In this document: positions 52,250 to 60,700 of the stretch, piece by piece
Position numbering within the stretch: the first letter of the stretch is position 1
Layout of the letters: every line of letters starts with the position of its first letter
From: Bradyrhizobium sp. BR13661
GTDB taxonomy: Bacteria > Pseudomonadota > Alphaproteobacteria > Rhizobiales > Xanthobacteraceae
Reading direction: 5' to 3'
Assembly (NCBI RefSeq): GCF_029892425.1
Contig: NZ_JARXWB010000019.1
Span: 87,916 to 151,915, forward strand
DNA: 64,000 nt
The notes under the pieces: model-generated
What the model was told of the DNA's origin: nothing
Databases searched by the model: none
Seen by the model: the letters and a program-made list of their open reading frames with translations, nothing else
Program-made: the position numbers and the translations under genes

Positions 52250-52440
52250 GCTCAGATTGACGTTGCCGCTGTTTTGAAAAACCGTCGCCAGAGTGTGTCG
52301 GATCAGGCCATCAGTGGGATACGGGACGCACTCGAAAGTGCGGGCGAGGTCTTCATCGACGAAAATGGAGGAGGCGCAGGAGTTCGCCTTCGCAAGGGGA
52401 CGCGACCGAAGGCGAGCAAGAAAAATTCACTCTTCCGGTG
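52250..52440 (+). pseudogene. Remnant of a second small HTH protein
   Basis: Reads LAQIDVAAVLKNRRQSVSD then AISGIRDALESAGEVFIDEN and GGGAGVRLRKG. The second half repeats the tail of the gene just upstream (AIRKALEEAGVEFIDPNGGGAGVRFR). The HTH portion is missing or scrambled and no start codon fits. A decayed tandem copy directly before the ISL3 element. Confidence 0.55.
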
Positions 52441-52489
52441 TCGGGTGTCAATCGGCGTTGGACTGGGACTCCCGATCGGCATCCAAAAG

Positions 52490-54145
52490 GGGCTCTGACT
52501 CACTTTTGATGCAGTTCAAGGGATGTTTGGCGCATTCATTGGAGGAGAATCAGCGCCATGCAGCAAGCACTCCACCGCTCCAGTCTGGTGCCGCGTGGGT
52601 TTGTTGTAGAGAGTGCGTGCTACGAGGGTGATAAGGCCATCATCGCGGTCCGGGCACCTGCAAGTTTCGGTTTATGTCCATGTTGCGGGACGGTTTCGCG
52701 GCGTATCCATAGCCGGTATCGGCGACGCGTGACTGATCTGCCGCTGTCCGGGCGGGTCGTAGAGCTTCTGGTGATCGCCCGCCGCTTCCGCTGTGACGCC
52801 GTCCTGTGCGGACGCCAGATCTTCACCGAGCGTTTTGCCGACGGGATCTTGGCTCGATCGGCGCGCCGCACGGCAAGGCTGGACTCTATCGTCCATCACC
52901 TCGGGTTGGCGCTTGGCGGTCGACCGGCAGCCGGCTTCGCAAAACGTCTGATGCTGCCTGTTAGCAAGGACACGCTTCTGCGCGTGGTTCGACGCCGCAG
53001 CCGCTCGCCAGACGACCCTCTTAAGGTCATAGGCATCGATGACTGGGCCTGGCGGCGCAATCACCGATACGCCAGCATCATCTGCAACCTGGAAAGGCGC
53101 CGGGTGGTTACCTTGCTGCCGGATCGTGAGCCCGCGACCGCGCAAGCCTGGCTGGCTCCTCATCCTACGATCTCGGTCGTCGCCCGTGATAGGGGCGGCG
53201 GATATGGCGAAGCGGCAGCAAAGGCCCTGCCGCACGCCGTGCAGGTCGCCGACCGCTGGCATTTGATGGAGAACGCCAGTCGGGCCTTCCTTGACGCCGT
53301 GCGCAAATCGATGCGGCAGATACGCACCGTCATCGGTGCAACCACGATCGATCCCGCGCTGCTCACAGCTGCCGAGCGGCTCCAGTATGAGGGCTATTTG
53401 CGACGCGAGGAGACCAATGCGGCCATCCTGGCGCTCTCGAAGAACGGCATACCCATCAAGCAGATCGTGCGCCAGACTGGCCATAGCAGGAAGCGGGTAC
53501 GGCAAGTAATCCGCGGCGAACGCACCGATGTCTTTCGGACCCGGCAAAGTTCGTCGGATCTGCATTTGCCATGGCTCGATGATCAGTGGGCGTCCGGCTG
53601 CCGCAATGGGGCCGAACTTTGGCGCCGTTTAAAGGCGCGTGGCTTCCGAGGCTCGCTCCGCGTCATCAGCGAGTGGGCGACCCGTAGACGACGAGCTGAA
53701 AAGGCCGACGCGCGAAATCTTCAGAGGATTCCGTCGGCCAGAACCATCGCACGCCTGATGACCGTCGGACGAGACTTGCTCACGAAAGCGGAGACCGTCA
53801 CGGTAGCGGCGATCGAAGCTGGCGTACCAACCCTGGTCGAGGCACGCGAGATCATCGCCGAATTCCACCTGATGATCCGACGCAAGACCGAGGCGGGCCT
53901 CATCCCATGGATCGAGCGGGCCCGCGCCAGTCTCGTCGCCTCATTCGCCAGCGGCGTCGCGAAGGATGGGGCGGCGGTACGGGCGGCAATCACTTCACCA
54001 TGGTCCAACGGACAGACTGAAGGTCAGATCACGCGCCTCAAGCTCGTTCGACGTCAAATGTACGGCCGCGGCAAAATTGATCTGCTTCAAGCCAGACTAA
54101 TCGGTGCCGAATAGTCGGCGCTGCGCCAAACTTGCGTCAGAGCCC
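52490..54145 (+). mobile_element. Complete ISL3-family insertion sequence
   Basis: About 1.66 kb. Ends: GGGCTCTGAC at 52490-52499 on the left and its complement GTCAGAGCCC at 54136-54145 on the right; similarity continues imperfectly inward (CA..TTTG). The 5-base sequence AAAAG lies just outside both ends, which might be a target duplication, although ISL3 elements usually duplicate 8 bases. It contains one transposase gene. It has landed next to an older IS21 fragment. Confidence 0.7.
52558..54114 (+). CDS. tnpA: ISL3-family transposase
   Basis: 518 residues from ATG 52558. N-terminal zinc-binding region (FGLCPCCGTVSRRIHSRYRR), then the DDE core: VIGIDDWAWRRNHRYASI (first Asp pair), VARDRGGGYGEAAAKALPHAVQVADRWHL (second Asp) and SPWSNGQTEGQITRLKLVRRQMYG (Glu). 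All the blocks of an active ISL3 enzyme appear, and the frame is intact, so the element may be mobile. Confidence 0.88.
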   Translation: MQQALHRSSLVPRGFVVESACYEGDKAIIAVRAPASFGLCPCCGTVSRRIHSRYRRRVTDLPLSGRVVELLVIARRFRCDAVLCGRQIFTERFADGILARSARRTARLDSIVHHLGLALGGRPAAGFAKRLMLPVSKDTLLRVVRRRSRSPDDPLKVIGIDDWAWRRNHRYASIICNLERRRVVTLLPDREPATAQAWLAPHPTISVVARDRGGGYGEAAAKALPHAVQVADRWHLMENASRAFLDAVRKSMRQIRTVIGATTIDPALLTAAERLQYEGYLRREETNAAILALSKNGIPIKQIVRQTGHSRKRVRQVIRGERTDVFRTRQSSSDLHLPWLDDQWASGCRNGAELWRRLKARGFRGSLRVISEWATRRRRAEKADARNLQRIPSARTIARLMTVGRDLLTKAETVTVAAIEAGVPTLVEAREIIAEFHLMIRRKTEAGLIPWIERARASLVASFASGVAKDGAAVRAAITSPWSNGQTEGQITRLKLVRRQMYGRGKIDLLQARLIGAE

Positions 54146-54250
54146 AAAAGGATCCCCCTTTGACCGGTGCGTTCTGCTGGTAACGCTCGGCTCGTCGGAG
54201 CTGGCCGGGATAGCGGAGGCGAGCCGAGCGCGGTTTGTGTGATCGTCGTC

Positions 54251-54328
54251 TCGGCTTTTGAACCGCCACCTATCGTTGCCGGTCTCGACGATGTCACAGT
54301 GATGGATCAGCCGGTCGAGCAGCGCGGT
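54251..54328 (-). pseudogene. IS21-family IstB remnant
   Basis: Minus strand TALLDRLIHHCDIVETGNDR followed by WRFKSR is the C-terminal end of IstB, the ATP-binding helper of IS21 elements. The rest of IstB and IstA is gone. The frame runs on towards the ISL3 element through non-conserved sequence. Confidence 0.65.
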
Positions 54329-54349
54329 GGGTCCTCTCGAACGCGCGGC

Positions 54350-54529
54350 TTAGCGCTGATGTCCCAGACCAATTCCGAGGTTGCGCGCTTTCTGCCGCAA
54401 TGAACCCTCGGACCGCTTCATTAGCTTTGCGAGCTTTGCCACTGGAGTACGGGCTTTGGAATGCGCCCTTAGCAACCTCACGTCGTCTTTCGTATATTCC
54501 TTGCGCTTGCTCTTCGACTTCTTTGCCAT
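54350..54529 (-). CDS. Small basic helix-turn-helix-like protein
   Basis: 59 residues from ATG 54529 (GGAG 8 bases upstream); earlier in-frame starts are not preferred. Begins MAKKSKSKRKEYTKDDVRLL and has a SANT/HTH-like region (ARTPVAKLAKLMKRSEGSLRQKA). Such short proteins are frequent in Bradyrhizobium genomes. Probably binds DNA; role unknown. Confidence 0.6.
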   Translation of the reverse strand: MAKKSKSKRKEYTKDDVRLLRAHSKARTPVAKLAKLMKRSEGSLRQKARNLGIGLGHQR

Positions 54530-54964
54530 TTGATTTTCTCCATCGGGGGCACACCGCGCGTAGAGCCATCGTGTTAATGCGTCAAGCACTCGGTTGACGT
54601 CGGCGCAAAGTGGACTACGAAGGATAAACGGGGACCGATAGGGACTTAACCTAGGCGGACTCCGTCCAGCTCATCTACGCTTGAACTTACCAGTGGCTAC
54701 TACCCGGTGCGCCTTTGAATGGGCCAATAATATCCCGGCACCATTTCCGAAGGAAACGGCCGGGCGATCCGGGCCCCTGAAGCTCATCGACGATTGGAAG
54801 AGTGAATTTCACCGGCTTTGGACGGTGGGGTCGCGTTGCCGCGATCGGAAGCCAGACTGGATCTAGTACTGCCTCAGGATCCGCGAACATCACGACGACT
54901 ATCAACAACACCAGCGGTAACGCGCACGCGATCGTTCCACCGACGACCAACGTGCTGTTGCGGG
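54530..54964. other. Region with first copy of a ~95-bp direct repeat and a broken reading frame
   Basis: Holds repeat copy 1 (54734-54829). After it the plus strand continues GSANITTTINNTSGNAHAIV, PPTTNVLLRVI to a stop at 54970, which looks like the tail of a structural or secreted protein, but no start joins it. An antisense hydrophobic frame (54687-54950) is judged a shadow. Confidence 0.35.
54734..54829 (+). repeat. Direct repeat copy 1 (holin-like gene start)
   Basis: About 95 bases that match 55767-55860 with few differences. Both encode KLIDDWKSEFHRLW at the same place, but here the ATG is CTG and the following sequence differs, so no full protein can be made. The two copies bracket the methyltransferase gene at 54965. 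Confidence 0.65.
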
Positions 54965-55693
54965 TTATCTAGCGGCTTTTCGAAGGTCCTCGATTTTCCA
55001 GAGCGCGAGTTGCCGCCGATCAAAGGATGGTGCCCAATCCTCAAGGGTTCTGATCGGCGGCGGGAAGTTGTACGGCGCCGCGCACAGGTCGACGGTAAAG
55101 AAGTCACCGACCTTGATTGAGCGGTTGCGACCGTCCGGGTAGGTCGTGGTCAAAAGGTATTTTATGTCCGACCTGAGGATGTTGTCGACCGCTCGAAAAA
55201 TCATGTCCTCGGACAGGTGGATGAAGCAATCGCGGCAGAGCAACAGATCGGCTTTCGGCAGCGGGTCACTGCAAAGGTCGATTTCGTGGAACTCGCGACC
55301 GGGGCGCGCGTGCTGTGCGGCGGTTTTCTCGACTAGGTCAGGAACTATGTCGCCTCCGATGTAGCGCGAGACGGGAAGCTCAATCTTCGAAAGCCAGTGG
55401 AAATCCCCGCACGGCAAATCCAGCAGCCTCTCAATTCCGAGCTCGGCGAGCAGCCCGGGCAAGCTCTCTCGCACCCGCTCGGTGTGGTGCAGCGTCGAGC
55501 CGCCGCCAGAGGCCGTTTCCTTGTAGCCCCAAATGTTGCGGCGGTAGATCTCGCCGAAAACCTCGCCGGGGGTGCCCCGGAGATTGCGAACCATCTGCGA
55601 TCGCAACCAGGTCAGGACTGGCGCGGGGAGTGTCTGGCGAGCGACACCGATTGCGACTGAGAACGCTGTGGTACGACGCAAAAGATCAAGCAT
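54965..55693 (-). CDS. Class I SAM-dependent methyltransferase
   Basis: 242 residues from ATG 55693. Motif I RLLDLPCGDFHWLSKI at about residue 90 (with a Pro-Cys variant of the usual Gly-x-Gly), then YIGGDIVPDLVEK, and LLLCRDCFIHLSEDM. It belongs to a type met in polysaccharide and small-metabolite loci. Located between two copies of a ~95-bp repeat, which suggests it was carried in with mobile DNA. Substrate unknown. Confidence 0.7.
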   Translation of the reverse strand: MLDLLRRTTAFSVAIGVARQTLPAPVLTWLRSQMVRNLRGTPGEVFGEIYRRNIWGYKETASGGGSTLHHTERVRESLPGLLAELGIERLLDLPCGDFHWLSKIELPVSRYIGGDIVPDLVEKTAAQHARPGREFHEIDLCSDPLPKADLLLCRDCFIHLSEDMIFRAVDNILRSDIKYLLTTTYPDGRNRSIKVGDFFTVDLCAAPYNFPPPIRTLEDWAPSFDRRQLALWKIEDLRKAAR

Positions 55694-55766
55694 GCGGTAT
55701 CCGTATCATTGCAACCGCTGATGGCGCAATACACAGCAATCATCGGGCAATATTTAGAACACAGCG

Positions 55767-55860
55767 CCCGGCACCTTTTCCCAAGGGAACGGCCCGACGA
55801 TCCGGCCCATGAAGCTCATCGACGATTGGAAGAGTGAATTTCACCGGCTCTGGACGGAGC
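55767..55860 (+). repeat. Direct repeat copy 2
   Basis: Second copy of the ~95-bp repeat at 54734-54829, here with an intact ATG (55809) and an extended reading frame. Confidence 0.65.
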
Positions 55861-56300
55861 GGGTTACGTTGTTCGCGTGGGTCTTGACGTGCGGCTTGGT
55901 GGCGCTCCCGGCCTTCGTCGAAATCCTCAACCCGCGCTTTCTGCTCGCACTGTGCTGCGGCGGATACGGCCTTCTTGGCTACCTGCCCCTGGTCAAACAA
56001 GCCCCGAAGGTGGACCGCATTGCGCGGCTTCACCCTCTGCTCACCCGAGGACGTCAGCGAAGCTCAGGGATAGGAGCGGTCGCTCTGCTTCGCTTTCAGC
56101 TCGAGCGCAAGCAAACTCTGCTCTTGGATCAGGGTCCAGTTCTGCCGCTCCAGCTTGTGCAGCCGTGCCGTGATGTTGTGCATGAAGACGAAGACCACGA
56201 GGAACAGTGCGCCGAACATCACCACGAAGGGAAAGACGACGCCGGTCACATGGCTGAGGAAATAGGCCAGCCTCGGAAACAGGGAAAAAACAGCCGGTAA
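55809..56300 (+). CDS. Holin-like small membrane protein with doubtful 3' end
   Basis: The frame begins MKLIDDWKSEFHRLWTERVT and has one or two hydrophobic segments (LFAWVLTCGLVALPAFVEIL, FLLALCCGGYGLLGYL) ending in LVKQ. This is the size and outline of DUF7940-type phage holin-like proteins (~70-80 residues). The frame runs on for another 80 codons antisense to the DUF2304 gene with poor composition, so the true end was probably lost near 56050. Confidence 0.4.
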   Translation: MKLIDDWKSEFHRLWTERVTLFAWVLTCGLVALPAFVEILNPRFLLALCCGGYGLLGYLPLVKQAPKVDRIARLHPLLTRGRQRSSGIGAVALLRFQLERKQTLLLDQGPVLPLQLVQPCRDVVHEDEDHEEQCAEHHHEGKDDAGHMAEEIGQPRKQGKNSR

Positions 56301-56441
56301 GATCGCGACCATCGACAGCATGAGAAGGTCGTAGAGGTCGAATTTCCCCTGCAACGTCTTGCGCAGGATGACCAGCATGTAGATGAAAGCGAACGCCGAA
56401 ATGACGGCAACAGTCTCGGTGGTTGGAAGGGCATTGGTCAC
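56064..56441 (-). CDS. DUF2304-family small membrane protein
   Basis: 125 residues from ATG 56441. Three hydrophobic helices (AVISAFAFIYMLVIL, LLMLSMVAILPAVFSLF, VFPFVVMFGALFLVVFVF) then a coiled tail (HNITARLHKLERQNWTLIQEQ), the standard outline of DUF2304 proteins. These regularly stand beside a polyprenol-phosphate GT2, as here (55 bases away, same strand), and probably form its membrane partner. Confidence 0.8.
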   Translation of the reverse strand: MTNALPTTETVAVISAFAFIYMLVILRKTLQGKFDLYDLLMLSMVAILPAVFSLFPRLAYFLSHVTGVVFPFVVMFGALFLVVFVFMHNITARLHKLERQNWTLIQEQSLLALELKAKQSDRSYP

Positions 56442-56496
56442 TACCGTCTCCTGATATTGAAATCGGTGATGCCGGGGCGGAACGCGGCGTATGATG

Positions 56497-57261
56497 TCAC
56501 GACTGTCGCTCCAGACGCGCGAGCAGGATGTAGCCGAGCACGCGGATCATGTAGCTCACGGCCTTGAAGCCGTCGATCGAACTGACACCGGCTTCCCGCG
56601 CTCGCATCCCGACCGGTGCTTCGCCGACCGTCAGCCCCGAGCGCATCGCCCATGCAAGCGAGATCGGCTCCGGGAAATCCATCGGATAGCGCTGTGCAAA
56701 CAAGGCCATGGCCCGGCGATCGAGCAGGCGCATGCCGCTGGTCGGGTCGGTGATGTGGCCGCCTGCAAAAAGGGAGTTCAGGGCAAGCGCGATAAGCTTG
56801 CTGCCGAAACGCCTCAGCCGCGTCGAGCGGAAGCCGGCATTATCGATGAAGCGACTTCCGATCACGATGTTTGTCGGCCGCCTGCGGTAGGCATCGAGCA
56901 GGACTGCGACCTCCAACGGATTGTGCTGCCCGTCACCGTCGATCTGGATGCAGAAATCGTAATTGTTGCGCGCGGCGTACTTGATGCCGGTTTGCACGGC
57001 GCCGCCGATGCCCAGGTTTTGCGGGAGGCGAGCGACCGGCGAGTGCGCGCTCGCGACGGCGCAAGTCGCGTCCGACGAGCCGTCATCGACCACCAGGGTG
57101 TGGTAGTCGCAGCTGGTCCTTGTGATCTCCGCCAAGAGGTCACCGATCGAGGCCTGCTCGTTGTAGCAGGGAATGACCAGCAAAATGCGCGGCTGGTCCG
57201 CCGGCGGCGCCGCTGCGCTGGCCTGGCGCTTATCCGCCGAATCCAGGGTCGTCGTGCTCAC
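56497..57261 (-). CDS. GT2 polyprenol-phosphate glycosyltransferase
   Basis: 254 residues from ATG 57261. GT-A fold: LLVIPCYNEQASIGDLL, VVDDGSSDAT, the metal motif IQIDGDGQHNP at about residue 120 and SGMRLLDRRAM. No C-terminal helices of its own, which the DUF2304 protein next to it would supply. Probably makes a polyprenyl-phosphate sugar. Divergent from the membrane protein at 57441, which could be the enzyme using that donor. Confidence 0.82.
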   Translation of the reverse strand: MSTTTLDSADKRQASAAAPPADQPRILLVIPCYNEQASIGDLLAEITRTSCDYHTLVVDDGSSDATCAVASAHSPVARLPQNLGIGGAVQTGIKYAARNNYDFCIQIDGDGQHNPLEVAVLLDAYRRRPTNIVIGSRFIDNAGFRSTRLRRFGSKLIALALNSLFAGGHITDPTSGMRLLDRRAMALFAQRYPMDFPEPISLAWAMRSGLTVGEAPVGMRAREAGVSSIDGFKAVSYMIRVLGYILLARLERQS

Positions 57262-57440
57262 ATCTGCCTCGATAGCCGGATACCGCGGGATGCGTGAGCC
57301 CCTGCGGTAGCCGCGCTCACCCGTTAGGATTGTGGCAACCGCGCCCCGACGCCCCGATTGTCAAACTGCTATACTTGCTGATGCTTTTTCTGTACAGGCG
57401 GTAGGTATCCCCGGGGGCGGCTCGCCCGAGCGAGGGGTCA

Positions 57441-58607
57441 ATGAGAGCTGCTAAGATTTTCTTCTCGATCGTTTTCCTGCTGATCCTGGCCAGCAATGTC
57501 CGGTCGATTTCGCACTGGAACGAAAGCCGCGGCGTTTATGACGATATCTGCTATCTCCGGCAGGCGCATCTGTTTCAGCGCTTCGGCTGGCGTGGGCTCG
57601 ATACCAGCCTCGCCCGCGAGGACGACGGTTATCTCTCTGGTAAGCTGCGTAGCATTCAGTTTCCGACTTGGGCCGACGTGACGACGGCGCCGTGCCACAC
57701 CCAAGCCGCCGATGGCACCAAGCGCGTGATGACACCACCGCCAGGGACGGGCTTTGCGCTGTCGGTATTCCCGGAAGGGTTTCAGGTAGTGCCGCTTTAC
57801 GTGGCGGCGAACGTGTTGATTGCAGGCTTTGCTCTGTACGGTTTGTGGCGGGCGCAGCGGCCGAATGCGCTGGCCTTGGCAGCAACCTTCGGGGCGGTCG
57901 CCATCTATTTCATGATCAATCCGACGAAGGCGAGCTACTCGATGGCGCCGACCATGGTGCTTTGCGCGCTCGCGGGCTTACTGACGGCAAGATTGTTCGT
58001 CGTCGGGGACAGGCCGCGCTTCGTCCCAGTCGCTGCGATCGGATTTCTGCTCGGCCTGTCTGGCAGCTTCCGAATCGCCAACGTGTTTCTGGCGGCCGGC
58101 TACTTTCTGTTTTTTGGATTGTCATTCCTGATCCGCCGCGACCAGAAGACATTCTGGCAAGGGTTTGCATTCGGCCTGGCGTTTGTTGTCGGAGTGCTGC
58201 CGGTGCTGGCCGCGAACCTAGTCAATTCGGGAAATCCCCTTGTCTCGGCCTATAGCGGCGTTGACACGGCGCCGCCGCGGCTCGATCCCGCCGTACTTCG
58301 CGCCTACCTGAATGACGTGCAGTTTCCGTTGGTCGTCGTGATATGCGTCTGGACCGCGCTCCTGTGGCAGTTTGCGGGGCAAGCCGACGTTAAGCGGCTC
58401 GCGGCTCTGATCGCCGGCAATCTCGTCTTGAACATTGCGTTCTTCGCCACGCATCCTGTCTTCACGCAGTACTACACGATCCCGATCTCTATGCTCACGC
58501 TCTGGACGATCCTGTTCGTAACCATCCTTATGAACCGCAAGGTATCAAGGGACCAGGCCGACGGACCGCAGCCGAGCGGGTTGCTATCCCACTCGTCGTC
58601 GACTTGA
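57441..58607 (+). CDS. GT-C-like multispanning membrane protein
   Basis: 388 residues from ATG 57441 (GAGGGGTCA immediately before). First helix at 3-22, then a loop holding YDDICYLRQAHLFQRFG with two Asp, which resembles the acidic catalytic loop of GT-C enzymes, followed by about nine helices. No close family named. It could transfer a sugar from the polyprenyl donor made by the divergent GT2. The C-terminus is polar and short. Confidence 0.6.
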   Translation: MRAAKIFFSIVFLLILASNVRSISHWNESRGVYDDICYLRQAHLFQRFGWRGLDTSLAREDDGYLSGKLRSIQFPTWADVTTAPCHTQAADGTKRVMTPPPGTGFALSVFPEGFQVVPLYVAANVLIAGFALYGLWRAQRPNALALAATFGAVAIYFMINPTKASYSMAPTMVLCALAGLLTARLFVVGDRPRFVPVAAIGFLLGLSGSFRIANVFLAAGYFLFFGLSFLIRRDQKTFWQGFAFGLAFVVGVLPVLAANLVNSGNPLVSAYSGVDTAPPRLDPAVLRAYLNDVQFPLVVVICVWTALLWQFAGQADVKRLAALIAGNLVLNIAFFATHPVFTQYYTIPISMLTLWTILFVTILMNRKVSRDQADGPQPSGLLSHSSST

Positions 58608-59155
58608 CCGCCTCAGTCACGTCAGCAGTTGATGCGAGCGGACATCGCGGAGACAAGGGCTAAATCGACGCGATTGGCGCGGTAGGGGCGTTCCCTCGAC
58701 AATGTCGCCACGCCGAACTGTCAGGGAGGAGAATCATGTCGTTCCTGCCGGTCAGTTTGCGTTGCAAAATAGTCGTCCGAGGAACGCTCGGTCGCGCGCT
58801 CTCCAAGCACCCTATCGATGATCGACTGGACCAGAAAGATTGAGCGAAGTCGGTCGCTATAGGGGCAAAGCAGACATTGCTTTAGTGCATCACGCCGCCG
58901 GGTTTATGATGGGTACACGATTTAACAAGTGAACAGTCACATAGGCATTCCGCGGAGTCTTTCGTTACAGGCTCGGAGTGACGAAGCGAAAATGCTGGAT
59001 CACCTATCTCCGGGGCTCGTTAAATCGCAGCAACAACGGCCAGCCCATTGAATGAAATTGGAACGAGTGCTCGGAATCACGTTGCAAGTTAGCGACTCTT
59101 CGCCAGCTCGACCAAGCAACGTGAGTCTTATAAGTTCGAGAGTCTTCCGGAATGA
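58608..59155. other. 548-base region without a clear gene
   Basis: Only a 35-codon frame (58736-58843) with a strong AGGGAGGAGAATC ribosome site stands out; its translation (MSFLPVSLRCKIVVRGTLGR...) matches nothing I know. No repeat or RNA gene recognised. From here the sequence becomes clearly richer in A and T. Confidence 0.4.
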
Positions 59156-60292
59156 TTAAGCCTTAACGTAAAGTTCATCAACATAACCCTCTCGTACCCA
59201 GTTGCGGGAACGCCACGTCCGCTTTAGCCCTATATGCTTGTCGATAAACTCGGAGACCCGACGATGGCCAAAGGTCTCGTGGTTTAGGCTCAGAAAGTTT
59301 CGTTTGACCGTGCGATTAACGTGTCCAAGCAGGAAAGCCACCGATACGTCGTCGATTTCAGGAAGGCTATCTTGATTGACGGCCAAATCCAGACTTTCGT
59401 CCTCTGTTTGAGCCAAAGCCCAATACGGATAAACCTTTATAGTATCAGCTGTGGTCCGCTCGCCGAACAGACAAACCTTCTCCTTGCCTAGGGCGTTCAT
59501 CAGAAAAAAACCTGACACGACACAACTGACCGGAAGATCGTAGATGGTGTAATCTAATGGTTTGAACCTGCGGGCGTACAAGGCGCCCAAACCCAATCCG
59601 CCGCCGATCTCGGCAACCCGCCCATTCTCGGGTACCAAATCCGCGATCTTGGCCGCAGCGTAAATGGCGTTGATATGCCTGTAATGGAAAATGCGACTGC
59701 GTACGACAAATCCAAATGTCGGGAGGATATCATCGGGAGGGGTAAGCGAAATCTTGAAGTGGCTTTCAAGCCGCGCAACGAGCTGATCGGCGTCTCGTCG
59801 GATATTCTCTTGATAAGGGCCGCTCTCAGGATTCTCAATGTTTAGCACGCCGCAACTTTCAGCTAAACAGATCAACTTCTCCCAATATAGCAGCGCCACC
59901 CGTTCGGCTGTCCAGTAGGCGGGCGTGTAACCGTCCACGCCCAATGTTAAACCGCCGAACCAAGAGTAGCTTCTCCCAATGCTCGCCAGATAGTCAAAAA
60001 TGCGGTCGGTGTCGCCACTTTCGATAGCATCGGCAAACGCCTTCATGTCGTTTTGAAGAATGTGGTCCCATAGATCCGCGCCTGGGGCGGCGAGCCCAGC
60101 GACTTTCCAGTCCTCTGTAGCAGCCCAATAGGCTTTGACCAATCGTCCAATTAGGTCGGGGTCCCGTTTAAGTTGAGGTGCGGATTGATGATACTTTATC
60201 ATTACCCTGTTTGCGGGGAGCGGTCGCGCCGTCAATGGCTTAACGTCAGCGCGGCTCGGTCTGAGATTGAACAATGGCATCGCGCTAAACAA
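59156..60292 (-). CDS. Putative sugar O-methyltransferase
   Basis: 378 residues from ATG 60292 (or 60280). Helical N-terminal half (to about residue 190), then a class I SAM domain with VAEIGGGLGLGALYARRF at about residue 225, and NQDSLPEI and VREGYVDELYV near the end. This arrangement fits the putative sugar O-methyltransferase family of glycan clusters. AT-richer than the genes before 58 kb, possibly acquired separately. Confidence 0.7.
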   Translation of the reverse strand: MFSAMPLFNLRPSRADVKPLTARPLPANRVMIKYHQSAPQLKRDPDLIGRLVKAYWAATEDWKVAGLAAPGADLWDHILQNDMKAFADAIESGDTDRIFDYLASIGRSYSWFGGLTLGVDGYTPAYWTAERVALLYWEKLICLAESCGVLNIENPESGPYQENIRRDADQLVARLESHFKISLTPPDDILPTFGFVVRSRIFHYRHINAIYAAAKIADLVPENGRVAEIGGGLGLGALYARRFKPLDYTIYDLPVSCVVSGFFLMNALGKEKVCLFGERTTADTIKVYPYWALAQTEDESLDLAVNQDSLPEIDDVSVAFLLGHVNRTVKRNFLSLNHETFGHRRVSEFIDKHIGLKRTWRSRNWVREGYVDELYVKA

Positions 60293-60700
60293 TCTGGAAC
60301 GAGAGACTACAAAGATAGCACTATCACCTGATTTAGCCAGGAGCGCGGAGGGGCGGCTTGCATCAAGTGTTCATACTCTAGCGCGACTTTTCTCGGCCCG
60401 AAACCTCATCGCCAAGTTAGGCAAAACAGGTCCGGTCGTTATCGTCACGCCTGCGAAACAGCGCGCTAGTGCTATTTCGCATGATCATTTTTACGACCAG
60501 CATCCTCAACCGCTTCAAGGCGGTCCGCGCAACGGCTCAATTAATAAGGGATCGATCGAACGCCGGACAGCCAGCTTACGTGGCGAAATGGCGCAAATTC
60601 GCTTAGAATGGGCGAGCTCCATCAACAAGAATTGACAAGATGGTCGGATGCGGTGCACAGTAGCGCAACCGGAGGGGGCAGTGAGTGTCGCTAGGGATAA
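60293..60700. other. 408-base region between divergent genes
   Basis: No supported gene. A plus-strand frame (60267-60635) overlaps the 5' end of the methyltransferase and lacks motifs. It should hold the promoters of the two flanking genes. Confidence 0.45.

Noticed and set aside
54687..54950. Minus-strand frame with a hydrophobic N-terminus
   Set aside because: Most of it is antisense to the direct repeat; the plus-strand reading after the repeat looks more protein-like.
58736..58843. 35-codon frame with strong Shine-Dalgarno
   Set aside because: Too short to support without conservation data; mentioned only as spacer content.
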